Source of the DNA: Actinopolymorpha alba DSM 45243
Lineage (GTDB): Bacteria > Actinomycetota > Actinomycetes > Propionibacteriales > Actinopolymorphaceae
Assembly: GCF_000373925.1 (NCBI RefSeq)
Contig: NZ_KB892708.1
Coordinates: forward strand, 1-64,000
Direction: 5' to 3'
Length of the DNA stretch: 64,000 bases
Below, piece after piece: positions 50,194 through 58,924 of the stretch. A model generated the notes under the pieces. It was not told where the DNA came from and did not search any database. It worked only from the letters and a program-made list of their open reading frames with translations. The translations under genes were made by a program, and so were the position numbers. Positions within the stretch are counted from its first letter, which is position 1. Each line of letters begins with the position of its first letter.

Positions 50194-51875
50194 GGCAACA
50201 CCGCCTTCACTGTCGTTCCCTGGCCGGGCGAACTGCTGATCGCCAGCGTGCCGGCAGTGGCCTCCACCCGGTGGACCAGCCCGGCGAGACCGGTGCCCTG
50301 TGTGGGATCCGCGCCGCCACATCCGTCGTCGCCGACCTCGACCTCCAGGTCTCCTCCACGCTGGGCGACCCGGATCCAGCCCCGCGCGGCGTTGGCGTGC
50401 TTGGTGAGGTTGGTCAGTGCCTCCGCCACGATGTAGTAGGCCGAGGACTCGATCTCTGGTGGCAAGGTGTCGGGCAGGTCCAGCCTGACGTCGAGGGGTA
50501 CGGCCGCGACTGACGTGAGCTCCTGGACGGCTCCCCGCAGCCCGCGTTCGGTGAGGACGGGCGGGTGGATCCCCTGACACAGCGCGCGGAGGTCGTCGAG
50601 CGCGTGCAGCACCGCCTCCTTCGCCTCACCCACCAGCGGACGGGCCCGGTCCTGGTCTGTCGCGAGCGTCGTCTCCGCCAGGCCGAGGGTCATGGCGGCG
50701 GAGAGCAGCCGTTGTTGTACGCCGTCGTGCAGGTCCCGCTCGAGCCGGCGGCGTTCGGCTTCCCCGGCCTGCACGAGCCGGGCCCGAGACTCCGCGAGTT
50801 GCCGAAGTCGCGCCCGCAGCGCCGCGGTGAGGCGTTCGTTCTCCAGCGCCAGCGCGGCGGCCGCGCAGGCGGCGTCCACGAGTTCGGGTTCGTCCAGCAG
50901 CGCCGGATCGTGAATCAGAACGGCGACCCGTGCCCCGGCCCGGTCGACCCGGGTCACGACCCGTTCGGCTCCGGGCGGGGGTAAGGCGAGGGGTTCGCCC
51001 TGGCTGTCCGCGTAGTGCTCATGCTCGGGTAGCCAGTACCCGACCCGGAGGGTTGGATCGTGCAGCGTCGTGGCGAGCGCTGCCTGCAGGTCGGCGGTGG
51101 GCACGGTGGTCGACAGGCCCACCACGAGGTCGGCGACACCCGCCTGGTCGATCCGTCGCCGCACCAGGCTGGCGAGGTAGGCAAGGGGTGTGGCCGCGAG
51201 CGCCGCGAGGGTCGCGACGTAGACGGGCGTGGGGTTGAGGCCGAGGTCCTCGACCGGTTTGAGCGAGACGAACAACACGGTGACCAGAGCCGCGGCCGCG
51301 TAGACCGGCGTTGTCGCCCGCCGCTGGGTCACGCTGCTTCGCCGCCAGCGCATGACGACGACGCTGAGCACCGCGGCACCGATCACCACCGCCACGACAG
51401 CCTGGGTGCGGCGAATGCCGTCGATCAGGAACGCAAGAGCTGTCGGCGGCGCGAAGTCGCCCGCCATCTCCAGCGCGATGCTGACCGAGACCAGGGTCGT
51501 TTCCAGGTAGGCGAGGGTCACCAGCAGGCGCGGCAGGAGCCCACCGAGGCGCCCCGTGGGAAACGCGAGGGCAAGGTGGGCAAGGCCTCCGACCCAGAGC
51601 GAGGAGAATCCGATGACGATCCACTGCAGCGGTGGCTCGAAGTTGCCCGCCAACTGCTGAGGAATCCAGGCCAGGCCGATGCCCACCATGAGCAGGCCGA
51701 TCCGGTTGCGTTTGGAGCGGCTCAACGCGACGAGTCCGGCGCCAACGAACGACGCACCCACGACGACGCCGAGCAGCGCGACCAGGCGAGGCTGGTCGTC
51801 GTGTGAGGCGATCGCCAGGATGCCGGCCATGATGGACGCGGCGACGAGGGCGAGGGCGCGCCGCCTACCGGTCAT
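50181..51875 (-). CDS. NarL-type sensor histidine kinase
   Basis: 564 residues from ATG 51875, with gaggggg as ribosome site. The N-terminal half has about seven to eight membrane segments (ALALVAASIMAGILAIAS onward), a membrane-embedded sensor. A GAF-like region follows. HisKA_3 is EAERRRLERDLHDGVQQRL, with the phospho-histidine in LHDG, then the ATPase domain with AYYIVAEALTNLTKHA (N box) and DDGCGGADPTQGTGLAGL. It phosphorylates the adjacent response regulator. The signal is unknown. Confidence 0.93.
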   Translation of the reverse strand: MTGRRRALALVAASIMAGILAIASHDDQPRLVALLGVVVGASFVGAGLVALSRSKRNRIGLLMVGIGLAWIPQQLAGNFEPPLQWIVIGFSSLWVGGLAHLALAFPTGRLGGLLPRLLVTLAYLETTLVSVSIALEMAGDFAPPTALAFLIDGIRRTQAVVAVVIGAAVLSVVVMRWRRSSVTQRRATTPVYAAAALVTVLFVSLKPVEDLGLNPTPVYVATLAALAATPLAYLASLVRRRIDQAGVADLVVGLSTTVPTADLQAALATTLHDPTLRVGYWLPEHEHYADSQGEPLALPPPGAERVVTRVDRAGARVAVLIHDPALLDEPELVDAACAAAALALENERLTAALRARLRQLAESRARLVQAGEAERRRLERDLHDGVQQRLLSAAMTLGLAETTLATDQDRARPLVGEAKEAVLHALDDLRALCQGIHPPVLTERGLRGAVQELTSVAAVPLDVRLDLPDTLPPEIESSAYYIVAEALTNLTKHANAARGWIRVAQRGGDLEVEVGDDGCGGADPTQGTGLAGLVHRVEATAGTLAISSSPGQGTTVKAVLPCGS

Positions 51876-51985
51876 GCGTACCCCCCTCGGCCGGTCCCCG
51901 ATGGTGACCGGGGTGGCGCCAGAGTACGTGCGGCGTTGGCGTCGTGGGCCGCTGTGGCGTCGGGCACCACGTGGCATCATCCGGT

Positions 51986-51991
51986 TACGGT
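51986..51991 (+). promoter_or_regulatory. -10 box of a probable leaderless promoter
   Basis: TACGGT ends seven bases before ATG 51999. Same hexamer and spacing as before the genes starting at 4407 and 45577. Confidence 0.5.
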
Positions 51992-51998
51992 AGGCCGC

Positions 51999-52967
51999 AT
52001 GGCAGTTCGGACGCCGAGTGCGCGCCTGGTCAACCGGACCGGTCGATGGTCTGGTGGACCCGCTCCTTGGCGACTCCTCAAGGGCACGGTGGCCGCCTGC
52101 ATGCGTTACCGCGTCACCGGACTCGCGGCCGAAGGCGCGTTCTTCGCCGTACTTTCACTGCCACCACTGGTGTTCGGGCTCGCCGGATCGCTGGGATACG
52201 TCGTCGGCGTGTTCGGCGCGCAGACGGTCGGAAGCGTGAAGTCCGAGCTCCTCGAGGTCGCCCGGCGCGCCCTCACCGAGCAGAGCGTCCAGAGCGTCAT
52301 CGTCCCGACGTTGGACGCAGTGCTCGACCGTGGACGCGCGGACGTCATCTCGATCGGGTTCGTGCTCGCCCTGTGGTCCGGATCGCGGGCACTGAACGTC
52401 TTCATCGACACGATCACGATCATGTACGGCCTCGGCGGCCGGCGTGGGATCGTCAAGACCAGGGTGCTGTCGTTCTCGCTCTACGTCGTGGCGCTCGCCG
52501 TGGGCGTGGTGGTCATCCCGCTCGTCCTCGCCGGACCGGCGCTGGTTGATGCCCTCCTCCCGCGTGGGTTGAGTTTCCTGCACGTGCTCTACTGGCCGAC
52601 GGTCATCGTCTTGTCGACCGGGTTTCTCACCACGCTCTATCACCTCGCCGTGCCCGAGCGCACGCCCTGGCGGCACGACCTGGCGGGTGCGGTGATGGCG
52701 ATGCTCCTGTGGCTCGGCGGTAGCTACCTCCTGCGGTGGACGCTTTCCCACGCGATCGGGAGCACCTCGATCTACGGGCCGCTCGCCGCGCCGATCGTCG
52801 TCCTGCTCTGGCTCTACGTCATCGTGATCTCCCTACTGATCGGGGCGGCGTTCAACGCGACGTTCCACACGTTCCTGGAGGAACGTGCCGGGGTGAAGAG
52901 ACGCGACACCGAGGCCGAAGCCCCGATGCCGCGTCTCCCCGAGGCCGATCAGCTGAAGGCGAAGTAA
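51999..52967 (+). CDS. YihY/BrkB family membrane protein
   Basis: 322 residues from ATG 51999. Six hydrophobic segments follow the family pattern, with RVTGLAAEGAFFAVLSLPPLVFGLAGSLG, then LVLALWSGSRALNVFIDTIT and YGPLAAPIVVLLWLYVIVISLLIGAAFNA. YihY proteins were once annotated as ribonuclease BN but are membrane proteins of unclear role. It overlaps the convergent transporter gene by 19 bp at its 3' end. A leaderless promoter box precedes it. Confidence 0.9.
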   Translation: MAVRTPSARLVNRTGRWSGGPAPWRLLKGTVAACMRYRVTGLAAEGAFFAVLSLPPLVFGLAGSLGYVVGVFGAQTVGSVKSELLEVARRALTEQSVQSVIVPTLDAVLDRGRADVISIGFVLALWSGSRALNVFIDTITIMYGLGGRRGIVKTRVLSFSLYVVALAVGVVVIPLVLAGPALVDALLPRGLSFLHVLYWPTVIVLSTGFLTTLYHLAVPERTPWRHDLAGAVMAMLLWLGGSYLLRWTLSHAIGSTSIYGPLAAPIVVLLWLYVIVISLLIGAAFNATFHTFLEERAGVKRRDTEAEAPMPRLPEADQLKAK

Positions 52968-54241
52968 CGCAGCCAGACGTACGGCCAGGCAAGGATGACG
53001 GTCACGACGGTCACCACCGCGCCGTACTTCGTGAACTTCCAGAAGCTGATCGGCTCCCCGTTGCGGGCGGCGATCCCGATGATGACGACGTTCGCGCTCG
53101 CCGCCACGGCGGTCGCGTTGCCGCCCAGGTCCGCGCCGAGCGCGAAGGCCCACCACAACGCCGTGCCTTGCTCAGGGTCAGGTGCGGCCTCCACCAGTCC
53201 CTCCACGATCGGCACCATGGTGGCGACGTAGGGGATGTTGTCGACGAACGCGCCGAGGATCGCCGAGCCGAACAGCAGGGCGGCCGCGGCGACGACGTAC
53301 TCGTCTCCAACGGCGTTGATAGCGGCCCTCCCGAGCGCCTCGATCACGCCGACGTTGACCAGGCCTCCGACGAGAATGAACAGGCCCATGAAGAAGACCA
53401 GGGTCTGCCACTCCACCTCCTCCAGAAACTCCGCCGGCGAGGCACCGGAGACGAGGATCATCGCGCCGGCGCCGAGAAGAGCCACGATCGACGGCTCGAG
53501 ATGCAGGACGGAATGCAGGCTGAACGCGAGGACCACTCCGGCGAGGACGACCAGGCATCGGATGAGGACCACCGGGTTGGTGATCGCCTCCTTCTCGTCC
53601 AGGTCCATGATCTCGACCGGATGCTCGGGCCGCAGCCGCAACGTGGACCGGAAGAGAAACCGGCACATCAGAATGAAGACCGCCATGAGCACGACGACGA
53701 TGGGTGCCAGGTTGAACAGGAAGTCGTTGAAGGACAGGTTCGCTCGGGTACCGATGATGATGTTCGGCGGGTCCCCGATGAGCGTGGCGGTTCCACCGAT
53801 GTTGGAGGCCAGGGCTTCGGCGATGAGATACGGCGCGACCGGCAGCCCCAGCCGGCGACACACGAGCACGGTGACGGGAGCGACCAACAGCACCGTCGTC
53901 ACGTTGTCGAGCACCGGCGAGAGTGCCGCCGTGATGAGGACCAGCAGCACCATCAACCGATAGGGGCGGCCCCGTGCCCGCTTGGCCGCCCAGATCGCGA
54001 GGAACTGGAACAGCCCCGTCTGCTTGAGGATGCTGACGATGATCATCATGCCGAGCAGCAGGAAGATGACGTTCCACTCGATGCCGGTCTCCTCGGCGAA
54101 GAACGCCGAATGAGCGTTGACGATCCCGGCGAGAGCCATCAGTGCGGCGCCGCCGAGCGCGGCCGCGACTCGATTGATCTTCTCGGTCGCGATGAACACA
54201 TAGGCGAGGACGAAGATCGAGAGGGCAAGCGCGGTGGTCAT
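52949..54241 (-). CDS. ArsB/NhaD superfamily (SLC13-like) membrane transporter
   Basis: 430 residues with about eleven to twelve membrane segments. The family signature SNIGGTATLIGDPPNIIIG is present in the middle and ADLGGNATAVAASANVVIIG near the end, an internal repeat of the ion-transporter superfamily. Members exchange sodium for protons or export arsenite; here the pairing with a CPA1 antiporter favours a cation role. It overlaps the antiporter stop by 4 bp (ATGA), and ggaggt precedes its ATG 54241. Confidence 0.88.
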   Translation of the reverse strand: MTTALALSIFVLAYVFIATEKINRVAAALGGAALMALAGIVNAHSAFFAEETGIEWNVIFLLLGMMIIVSILKQTGLFQFLAIWAAKRARGRPYRLMVLLVLITAALSPVLDNVTTVLLVAPVTVLVCRRLGLPVAPYLIAEALASNIGGTATLIGDPPNIIIGTRANLSFNDFLFNLAPIVVVLMAVFILMCRFLFRSTLRLRPEHPVEIMDLDEKEAITNPVVLIRCLVVLAGVVLAFSLHSVLHLEPSIVALLGAGAMILVSGASPAEFLEEVEWQTLVFFMGLFILVGGLVNVGVIEALGRAAINAVGDEYVVAAAALLFGSAILGAFVDNIPYVATMVPIVEGLVEAAPDPEQGTALWWAFALGADLGGNATAVAASANVVIIGIAARNGEPISFWKFTKYGAVVTVVTVILAWPYVWLRYFAFS

Positions 54242-55788
54242 GAGCGGACCTCCGTCCTGGAGGGGTGGCGGATGTCTGTGGGAATGGCGGGTTGCTCGTC
54301 GCCGTGTTCGCCGAACCATCGAGCGAGCCGTCCGGCTCGACCGACCGCCCGCAGTCGACGCTCCGCCGCTCGTCGGGCTCCGGCTTCGGTGACGACGAGC
54401 AGGTGGTCGCCGGCGGCTACGGCTGTGTGCTGGTTGGGTACGAACGTTCGTCCGTCTCGCACGACGAGGCTCAGGGCCGCACCGGTTGGCAGTCGTAGCT
54501 CCTCCAGGTAGATGCCAATGAGGCGGGAGCCAGCCGGAACGCTTACCTGGAGGAGCTCGGCGTGCGCCTCGCCGAGCGGTGCGGACTCCACCGACAGCTC
54601 GCGGGGCTCTGCTGGTTCGGCGACGCCGAGCTGCCGGGCGAGGAAGGGCAGCGTCGGTCCCTGGATCAGGGTGAGGACGACGACGAGGACGAACACGATG
54701 TCGAAGACCGCTGTCGCGGTGGGAAACCCAACGCTCAACGGGATTGTGGCCACGACGATCGGTACGGCACCACGTAAGCCCGCCCAGGACATGAAGATCT
54801 GTTCGCGCCAGGGCACGCGGAACCACACCGTGCAAAGGAAAACGGTCAGGGGGCGGGCGAGGAGGAGCAGCGCGCCACCGACGACCAGGGCGGGTGCGAC
54901 CGCGTCAGGCAGGCGGCCCGGGCTGGCGAGAAGTCCGAGCAGGACGAACAATCCGATCTGGGCCAGCCAGGCGGTGCCTTCGGCGAAGCCGAGAGTCGCG
55001 CGCTGGTGGGGGAGCCGGGCGTTACCGAGCCACAGCCCCGCGACGTAGGCGGCCAGGAGCCCGCTGGCCCCGACCAGGCCCGCCGACGCGTACCCGAGCA
55101 GGGCAAGGGCCATCGTGGCGATCGGGTAGAGGCCCGCTGCCGGAAGGGCGCTGCGGGACAGGACCCATTCGCCGAGCCGGCCCACGACCAGTCCGACCAG
55201 GACGCCGACCAGCAGCTGGTAGCCGACCTGTGCGAGAGCCGCCCAGGGGTTGGCGTTCGTCCATGCGTCGGACACCACCAGGGCGACGAGGATGACGACC
55301 GGCGGATCGTTGAACCCGGACTCGGCCTCGAGCGTCGCGCCGAGTCGGGCCCGGATCCGCAGCCGGCGAAGGACGGAGAAGACCGCAGCCGCGTCGGTCG
55401 AACCAACCGCGGCACCGAGCAGGATGGACGTACGCCAGTCGAACCCGAGAGCCGCATGGGCGGCGAACGCGGTGACCGCGACGCTCACCGCCACTCCGAG
55501 GGTCGCGAGCAGCATCGACATGCCGACGACGGGGCGGATCACCTTCCAGCGGGTGGTGAGGCCACCCTCGGCGAGGATGAGAGCGAGGGCGACGAGCCCG
55601 AGGTTCTGGGTGAGCTGGGCGTCCTCGAACTCCAGGCCGAGCCCGGCTTCGCCGATCGCGAGGCCGATGGCGAGATAGACCAGTAGGGTGGGCAAGCCCG
55701 CCTTGACAGACAGGCGGACCGCCGCGGTGGCCGCGAGCAGGACGAGCATGGCGCCGCAGAGGACGAGGTTGAGTTCGTTGGCTGTCAT
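54238..55788 (-). CDS. CPA1-type cation/proton antiporter with C-terminal RCK_C domain
   Basis: 516 residues. Thirteen or so membrane segments carry the CPA1 core, with LLGAAVGSTDAAAVFSVLRR and the conserved ESGFNDPPVVILVAL (the double acidic/asparagine ion site). Residues about 415-495 (LLQVSVPAGSRLIGIYLEELRLPTGAALSLVVRDGRTFVPN) form a TrkA-C/RCK_C regulatory domain, as in NhaP2-like potassium/proton antiporters. It is upstream of the ArsB/NhaD-type gene, with a 4-bp overlap. A 62-codon ORF with a good ribosome site ends on its ATG. Confidence 0.9.
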   Translation of the reverse strand: MTANELNLVLCGAMLVLLAATAAVRLSVKAGLPTLLVYLAIGLAIGEAGLGLEFEDAQLTQNLGLVALALILAEGGLTTRWKVIRPVVGMSMLLATLGVAVSVAVTAFAAHAALGFDWRTSILLGAAVGSTDAAAVFSVLRRLRIRARLGATLEAESGFNDPPVVILVALVVSDAWTNANPWAALAQVGYQLLVGVLVGLVVGRLGEWVLSRSALPAAGLYPIATMALALLGYASAGLVGASGLLAAYVAGLWLGNARLPHQRATLGFAEGTAWLAQIGLFVLLGLLASPGRLPDAVAPALVVGGALLLLARPLTVFLCTVWFRVPWREQIFMSWAGLRGAVPIVVATIPLSVGFPTATAVFDIVFVLVVVLTLIQGPTLPFLARQLGVAEPAEPRELSVESAPLGEAHAELLQVSVPAGSRLIGIYLEELRLPTGAALSLVVRDGRTFVPNQHTAVAAGDHLLVVTEAGARRAAERRLRAVGRAGRLARWFGEHGDEQPAIPTDIRHPSRTEVRS

Positions 55789-55973
55789 GGCGTACACCCC
55801 CCAGCCGGGTGGGACAGCGGTTCTGGTGTACGCGGAATGGTTGTGGCGGAAGAGTCGGTCACGGCGAATGCGGCGAGGCTCGGGCGGGCGCTGACACCAC
55901 GCTCGAACGGCGGACCTGAAGAGGGCCGAAGAGTAGACGCCACCACGCCGTGGACCGCGGGAGCGCGGTTCAC
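55785..55973 (-). CDS. Possible small ORF (62 aa) translationally coupled to the antiporter
   Basis: GTG 55973 follows ggaggt by six bases, an ideal ribosome site, and the frame ends with TGA overlapping the antiporter ATG (ATGA). The peptide (MNRAPAVHGVVAST..., ending HPAGGCTP) has no hydrophobic segment and no family resemblance that I recognise. It could be a leader peptide that controls antiporter translation, or a non-coding frame in a GC-rich leader. Confidence 0.4.
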   Translation of the reverse strand: MNRAPAVHGVVASTLRPSSGPPFERGVSARPSLAAFAVTDSSATTIPRTPEPLSHPAGGCTP

Positions 55974-56030
55974 GGTAGGACCTCCGGGTGGTTCGCACGC
56001 GGGAACGTGCGGAGACCTCAGACGGACAGG

Positions 56031-56447
56031 TCAGGGACCGAGAAGGCGTGGTGGTGCGCGGCTCGCGTAGACCCGTAGGTCGTTGGTGAGGACCGGCACC
56101 ATCGCGTCGCGCTCGGCCTGGCTGACGCCGGCCGGAGCGGTGGTGCTGAGCAGGTCCTGCGGAGTGGAGTCGAGCCCGTGGATCGCCGAACCGATGGTGG
56201 ATCCGGCGGTGAGCTTGGGGGTGTGCTTGCTCCCGGCCGGCCACTGGGGGTGGGCCATCTGAGTGGAACCCGGGTCAGCGGACACGCACGGGCCGGCGCC
56301 CGCCTGGAGGGCCGGAAGCGGGTGTTGCTGGCGGGTGTGCGCCTCGACTCCGGCAAGGTGCACACCGAGCAGCAACAGGAGGGTGAGAAAGCAGGCAGAG
56401 AGAATCCGAGGAACGCCGAACGGGCGTGATGAGGTGCGCGTGATGAT
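56031..56447 (-). CDS. Possible small secreted protein without a standard start codon
   Basis: The frame reads RPFGVPRILSACFLTLLLLLGV, a convincing signal-peptide core, then HLAGVEAHTRQQHPLP and 90 more residues to TGA near 56031. The first ATG/GTG/TTG in the frame (TTG 56375) falls inside the hydrophobic core. A perfect AGGAGG lies at 56454-56459, six bases before ATC 56447, so a non-standard AUC start, or a sequence change at the start codon, is suggested. It follows the DUF1684 gene by 37 bp on the same strand. No family is recognised. Confidence 0.35.
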   Translation of the reverse strand: MITRTSSRPFGVPRILSACFLTLLLLLGVHLAGVEAHTRQQHPLPALQAGAGPCVSADPGSTQMAHPQWPAGSKHTPKLTAGSTIGSAIHGLDSTPQDLLSTTAPAGVSQAERDAMVPVLTNDLRVYASRAPPRLLGP

Positions 56448-56484
56448 GCGGCACCTCCTCAGATCGTTTTGCCGATCCTTTACC

Positions 56485-57300
56485 TTACCGGGCGCAGCGG
56501 GTCAGCACCTGCTTCTCTCCGGCGTTGATCTCGAACGGCAGCACGTTCTGGGCCGGCGGGAGTGGGCAGATGAACGCGTCAGAGAAGGCGCAGGGCGGCA
56601 GGACCGTCCGGTTGAAGTCCAGCGTCACCGGCCCGGCCGCCGGCGGGAGCGGCAGGAAGAGGAAGCGGGCCGGACCGTACGTCGAACGCCCGCTCGTGGC
56701 GTCCCTGAACGTGATGTGTGCCTGGCCTTCCTTACCGGTGTGGATCGCCACCAGCTCGGCGTCCGCGCCGGCCACGGAGAACGCGAAGGTCCCGACGATC
56801 GGATAGTCGGCCTCGCGCTCGGAGTTGCTGTGGTTGATGTGGATGGTCCCGTCGGGGTCCGCCGGGCGGAACTCTCCCGCCACCATCCAGGCCGGGTCTG
56901 GTGCGAAGGCGTCGATGCCACCGAATGCCGCGACCGCCGCGGCGTTCGGGTCGAACGTTCGGACCGCGATGTCCTCGCCCCGCTTGATGATCGCGAGCTC
57001 GACGTCGCCGACGGCGAGTCGCTGCCCGGCGTGCAGGAGCCCGTCGTTCACGGGTTCGCCGTCCACGGTGAGGCCTTGTGCGCCTGTCACGCGTACGTCC
57101 GAGCCCTCCTCCGACCAGGTGCCCGGCAGCCCGTCGATCCGGGTCGCAGCCGACAGCCAGTGGGTTCCCGTGAGAGTGAGGCTTCCGCCCGGCGCCGCGA
57201 CGGTTACATCACGCTGCGCGTGCCACCGTTGCCACTCGGCCGCGAAGCCGGTGCTGTCGTCGGTGACCGCCTGGGTGGTGGGGGTTCCGGTCATAGTCAT
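56485..57300 (-). CDS. DUF1684 domain-containing protein
   Basis: 271 residues. The C-terminal motif CAFSDAFICPLPPAQNVLPFEINAGEK is the signature of DUF1684. The N-terminal half (THWLSAATRIDGLPGTWSEEGSDVRVTG, with FHA-like short strands) precedes it. Function is unknown. Its ATG overlaps the ABC ATPase stop by 4 bp, so it is the last gene of the oligopeptide-type ABC operon; a link to the transported substrate is inferred from this position only. Confidence 0.88.
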   Translation of the reverse strand: MTMTGTPTTQAVTDDSTGFAAEWQRWHAQRDVTVAAPGGSLTLTGTHWLSAATRIDGLPGTWSEEGSDVRVTGAQGLTVDGEPVNDGLLHAGQRLAVGDVELAIIKRGEDIAVRTFDPNAAAVAAFGGIDAFAPDPAWMVAGEFRPADPDGTIHINHSNSEREADYPIVGTFAFSVAGADAELVAIHTGKEGQAHITFRDATSGRSTYGPARFLFLPLPPAAGPVTLDFNRTVLPPCAFSDAFICPLPPAQNVLPFEINAGEKQVLTRCAR

Positions 57301-58094
57301 GCCTCCGTGGTCTGGGGAGGGACTTCTTCGAGGTCGGCTGGCAACCGTGGAATGGCCGCCAGCAGTGCGCGCGTGTAGTCGTCGGTCGGGGTGGCCAGCA
57401 CGGTCGAGGTCGGGCCGGTCTCGACGACCCGGCCGTCTCGCATGACCGTGACCTGCTGGCAGAGCTGGCTCACGATAGCCAGGTCGTGGGAGACAAGGAC
57501 GAGCGTGAGCCCGAGGCGTTCGACGAGTTCCTGGAGGAGTTCCACGATCTGCCGGCGTACGGACACGTCCAACGCACTGACGGGTTCGTCGGCGAGCAGC
57601 ACCCGAGGTGCCGGCGCCAGCGCGCGGGCGATCGCGATCCGCTGGCGCTGCCCGCCGGAGAACTCATGTGGGTATCGCTGGCCGTCGTCAGGGTGCAACC
57701 CGACGGCGGTCAGTAGTTCGGCGACCCGGTCGGCGCGATCACTACGGCTGTCGCCGATCCGGAGCGAGCGCAGGGGTTCGGCGATGATGGACGCGACCGG
57801 CATCCGGGGGTTGAGGGACGAACGCGGATCCTGGAAGACGACCTGCACCTGCTGCCGGAAATCCCGCTCCGGGACCCGGTCGAGCGGCGTACCAGCGAAC
57901 CGCACCTCACCAGCACTCGGACGGTCGACACCCAGAAGGAGCCGGAGCAAGGTCGTCTTGCCCGCGCCGGACTCGCCGACGATGCCAAGGCTCGCTCCCG
58001 CGTGGACGGTGACGCTCACGTCGTCGAGCGCGGGCCGGGGCCGCCGCGGGTAGCGACGCGTCAGGTGCTCTCCCACCAGTAGGGGCTCGGTCAT
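57297..58094 (-). CDS. ABC transporter ATP-binding protein (DppF/OppF type)
   Basis: 265 residues. Walker A is GESGAGKTT, the signature SGGQRQRIAIARAL, Walker B VLLADEPVSALD, and the switch histidine lies in LVSHDLA. Together with the DppD-type subunit it powers import. The stop overlaps the DUF1684 start; the ATG overlaps the upstream ATPase stop. Confidence 0.93.
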   Translation of the reverse strand: MTEPLLVGEHLTRRYPRRPRPALDDVSVTVHAGASLGIVGESGAGKTTLLRLLLGVDRPSAGEVRFAGTPLDRVPERDFRQQVQVVFQDPRSSLNPRMPVASIIAEPLRSLRIGDSRSDRADRVAELLTAVGLHPDDGQRYPHEFSGGQRQRIAIARALAPAPRVLLADEPVSALDVSVRRQIVELLQELVERLGLTLVLVSHDLAIVSQLCQQVTVMRDGRVVETGPTSTVLATPTDDYTRALLAAIPRLPADLEEVPPQTTEA

Positions 58095-58924
58095 GCGTCA
58101 CCGCGCTCTGTGCCGGCGGCGCCGGGCGTCACCACGGCGGGCGGGCTCGCGAGCCGGGTGACCTCGCGGGCGCTGGCCACGAGTTCGCGCCCGTAGCTGG
58201 ACTTCGGGCGGCGCAGCACATCGTCGGTCGGGCCCGACTCGACGACCTCGCCAGAACGCATCACCAGCAGTGTCCGCGCGAGGCCGGCGACCACGGGGAG
58301 GTCATGGCTGATGAACAGCAGGGCCACGCCGGTCTCCTCGATCAGCTCGTCCAGCAACGCGAGAATCTGCTTCTGCACGGTGACGTCGAGGGCCGTCGTC
58401 GGCTCATCGGCGATCAGGACCCGCGGCCGGCAGGCGAGCGCCATCGCCACCGCCACCCGCTGCCGCTGGCCGCCGGAAATCTGGTGGGGCAGGGCGCGCA
58501 CGATGCGTTCGGGGTCGGGTAGGTGGACCCGCCGGCACCACTCGAGCGCCTGGGCCTGCGCGTCAGCCCGGTTGAGTCCGTGGTGCAGCCGGAGCGGGCC
58601 GGCGATCTGCCGGCCGACCGGCATCAGCGGATCGAGCGCGGTCAGCGGCTCCTGGAACACCATGCTCACCGTGCTGCCACGCACCCGCCGCCACGCGCGG
58701 TCTGGCGCTTCGAGGTAGTCCCGACCGTCGATGACGATCCGGCCGGTGGCTCGCATGCCGTCGGGCAGCAGGCCAAGGAGCGCCTGCGCGGTCAGGGACT
58801 TGCCAGAGCCGGACTCCCCGATCAGCCCGACCCGGTCGTGCGCGGCGAGTTCGAGGGTGACGTCCCGGACGAGCGAGCGACCGCCCAGAGCGATGGAGAG
58901 GTTCGTGGCCGCGAGTACCGTCAT
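58091..58924 (-). CDS. ABC transporter ATP-binding protein (DppD/OppD type)
   Basis: 277 residues from ATG 58924; the frame is open upstream but that part belongs to a different frame of the permease gene. Walker A is GESGSGKSL, signature ISGGQRQRVAVAMAL, Walker B VLIADEPTTALD, and FISHDLPVVAG carries the switch histidine. It is the D subunit of the oligopeptide/nickel-type importer, overlapping both neighbours by 4 bp. Confidence 0.93.
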   Translation of the reverse strand: MTVLAATNLSIALGGRSLVRDVTLELAAHDRVGLIGESGSGKSLTAQALLGLLPDGMRATGRIVIDGRDYLEAPDRAWRRVRGSTVSMVFQEPLTALDPLMPVGRQIAGPLRLHHGLNRADAQAQALEWCRRVHLPDPERIVRALPHQISGGQRQRVAVAMALACRPRVLIADEPTTALDVTVQKQILALLDELIEETGVALLFISHDLPVVAGLARTLLVMRSGEVVESGPTDDVLRRPKSSYGRELVASAREVTRLASPPAVVTPGAAGTERGDA

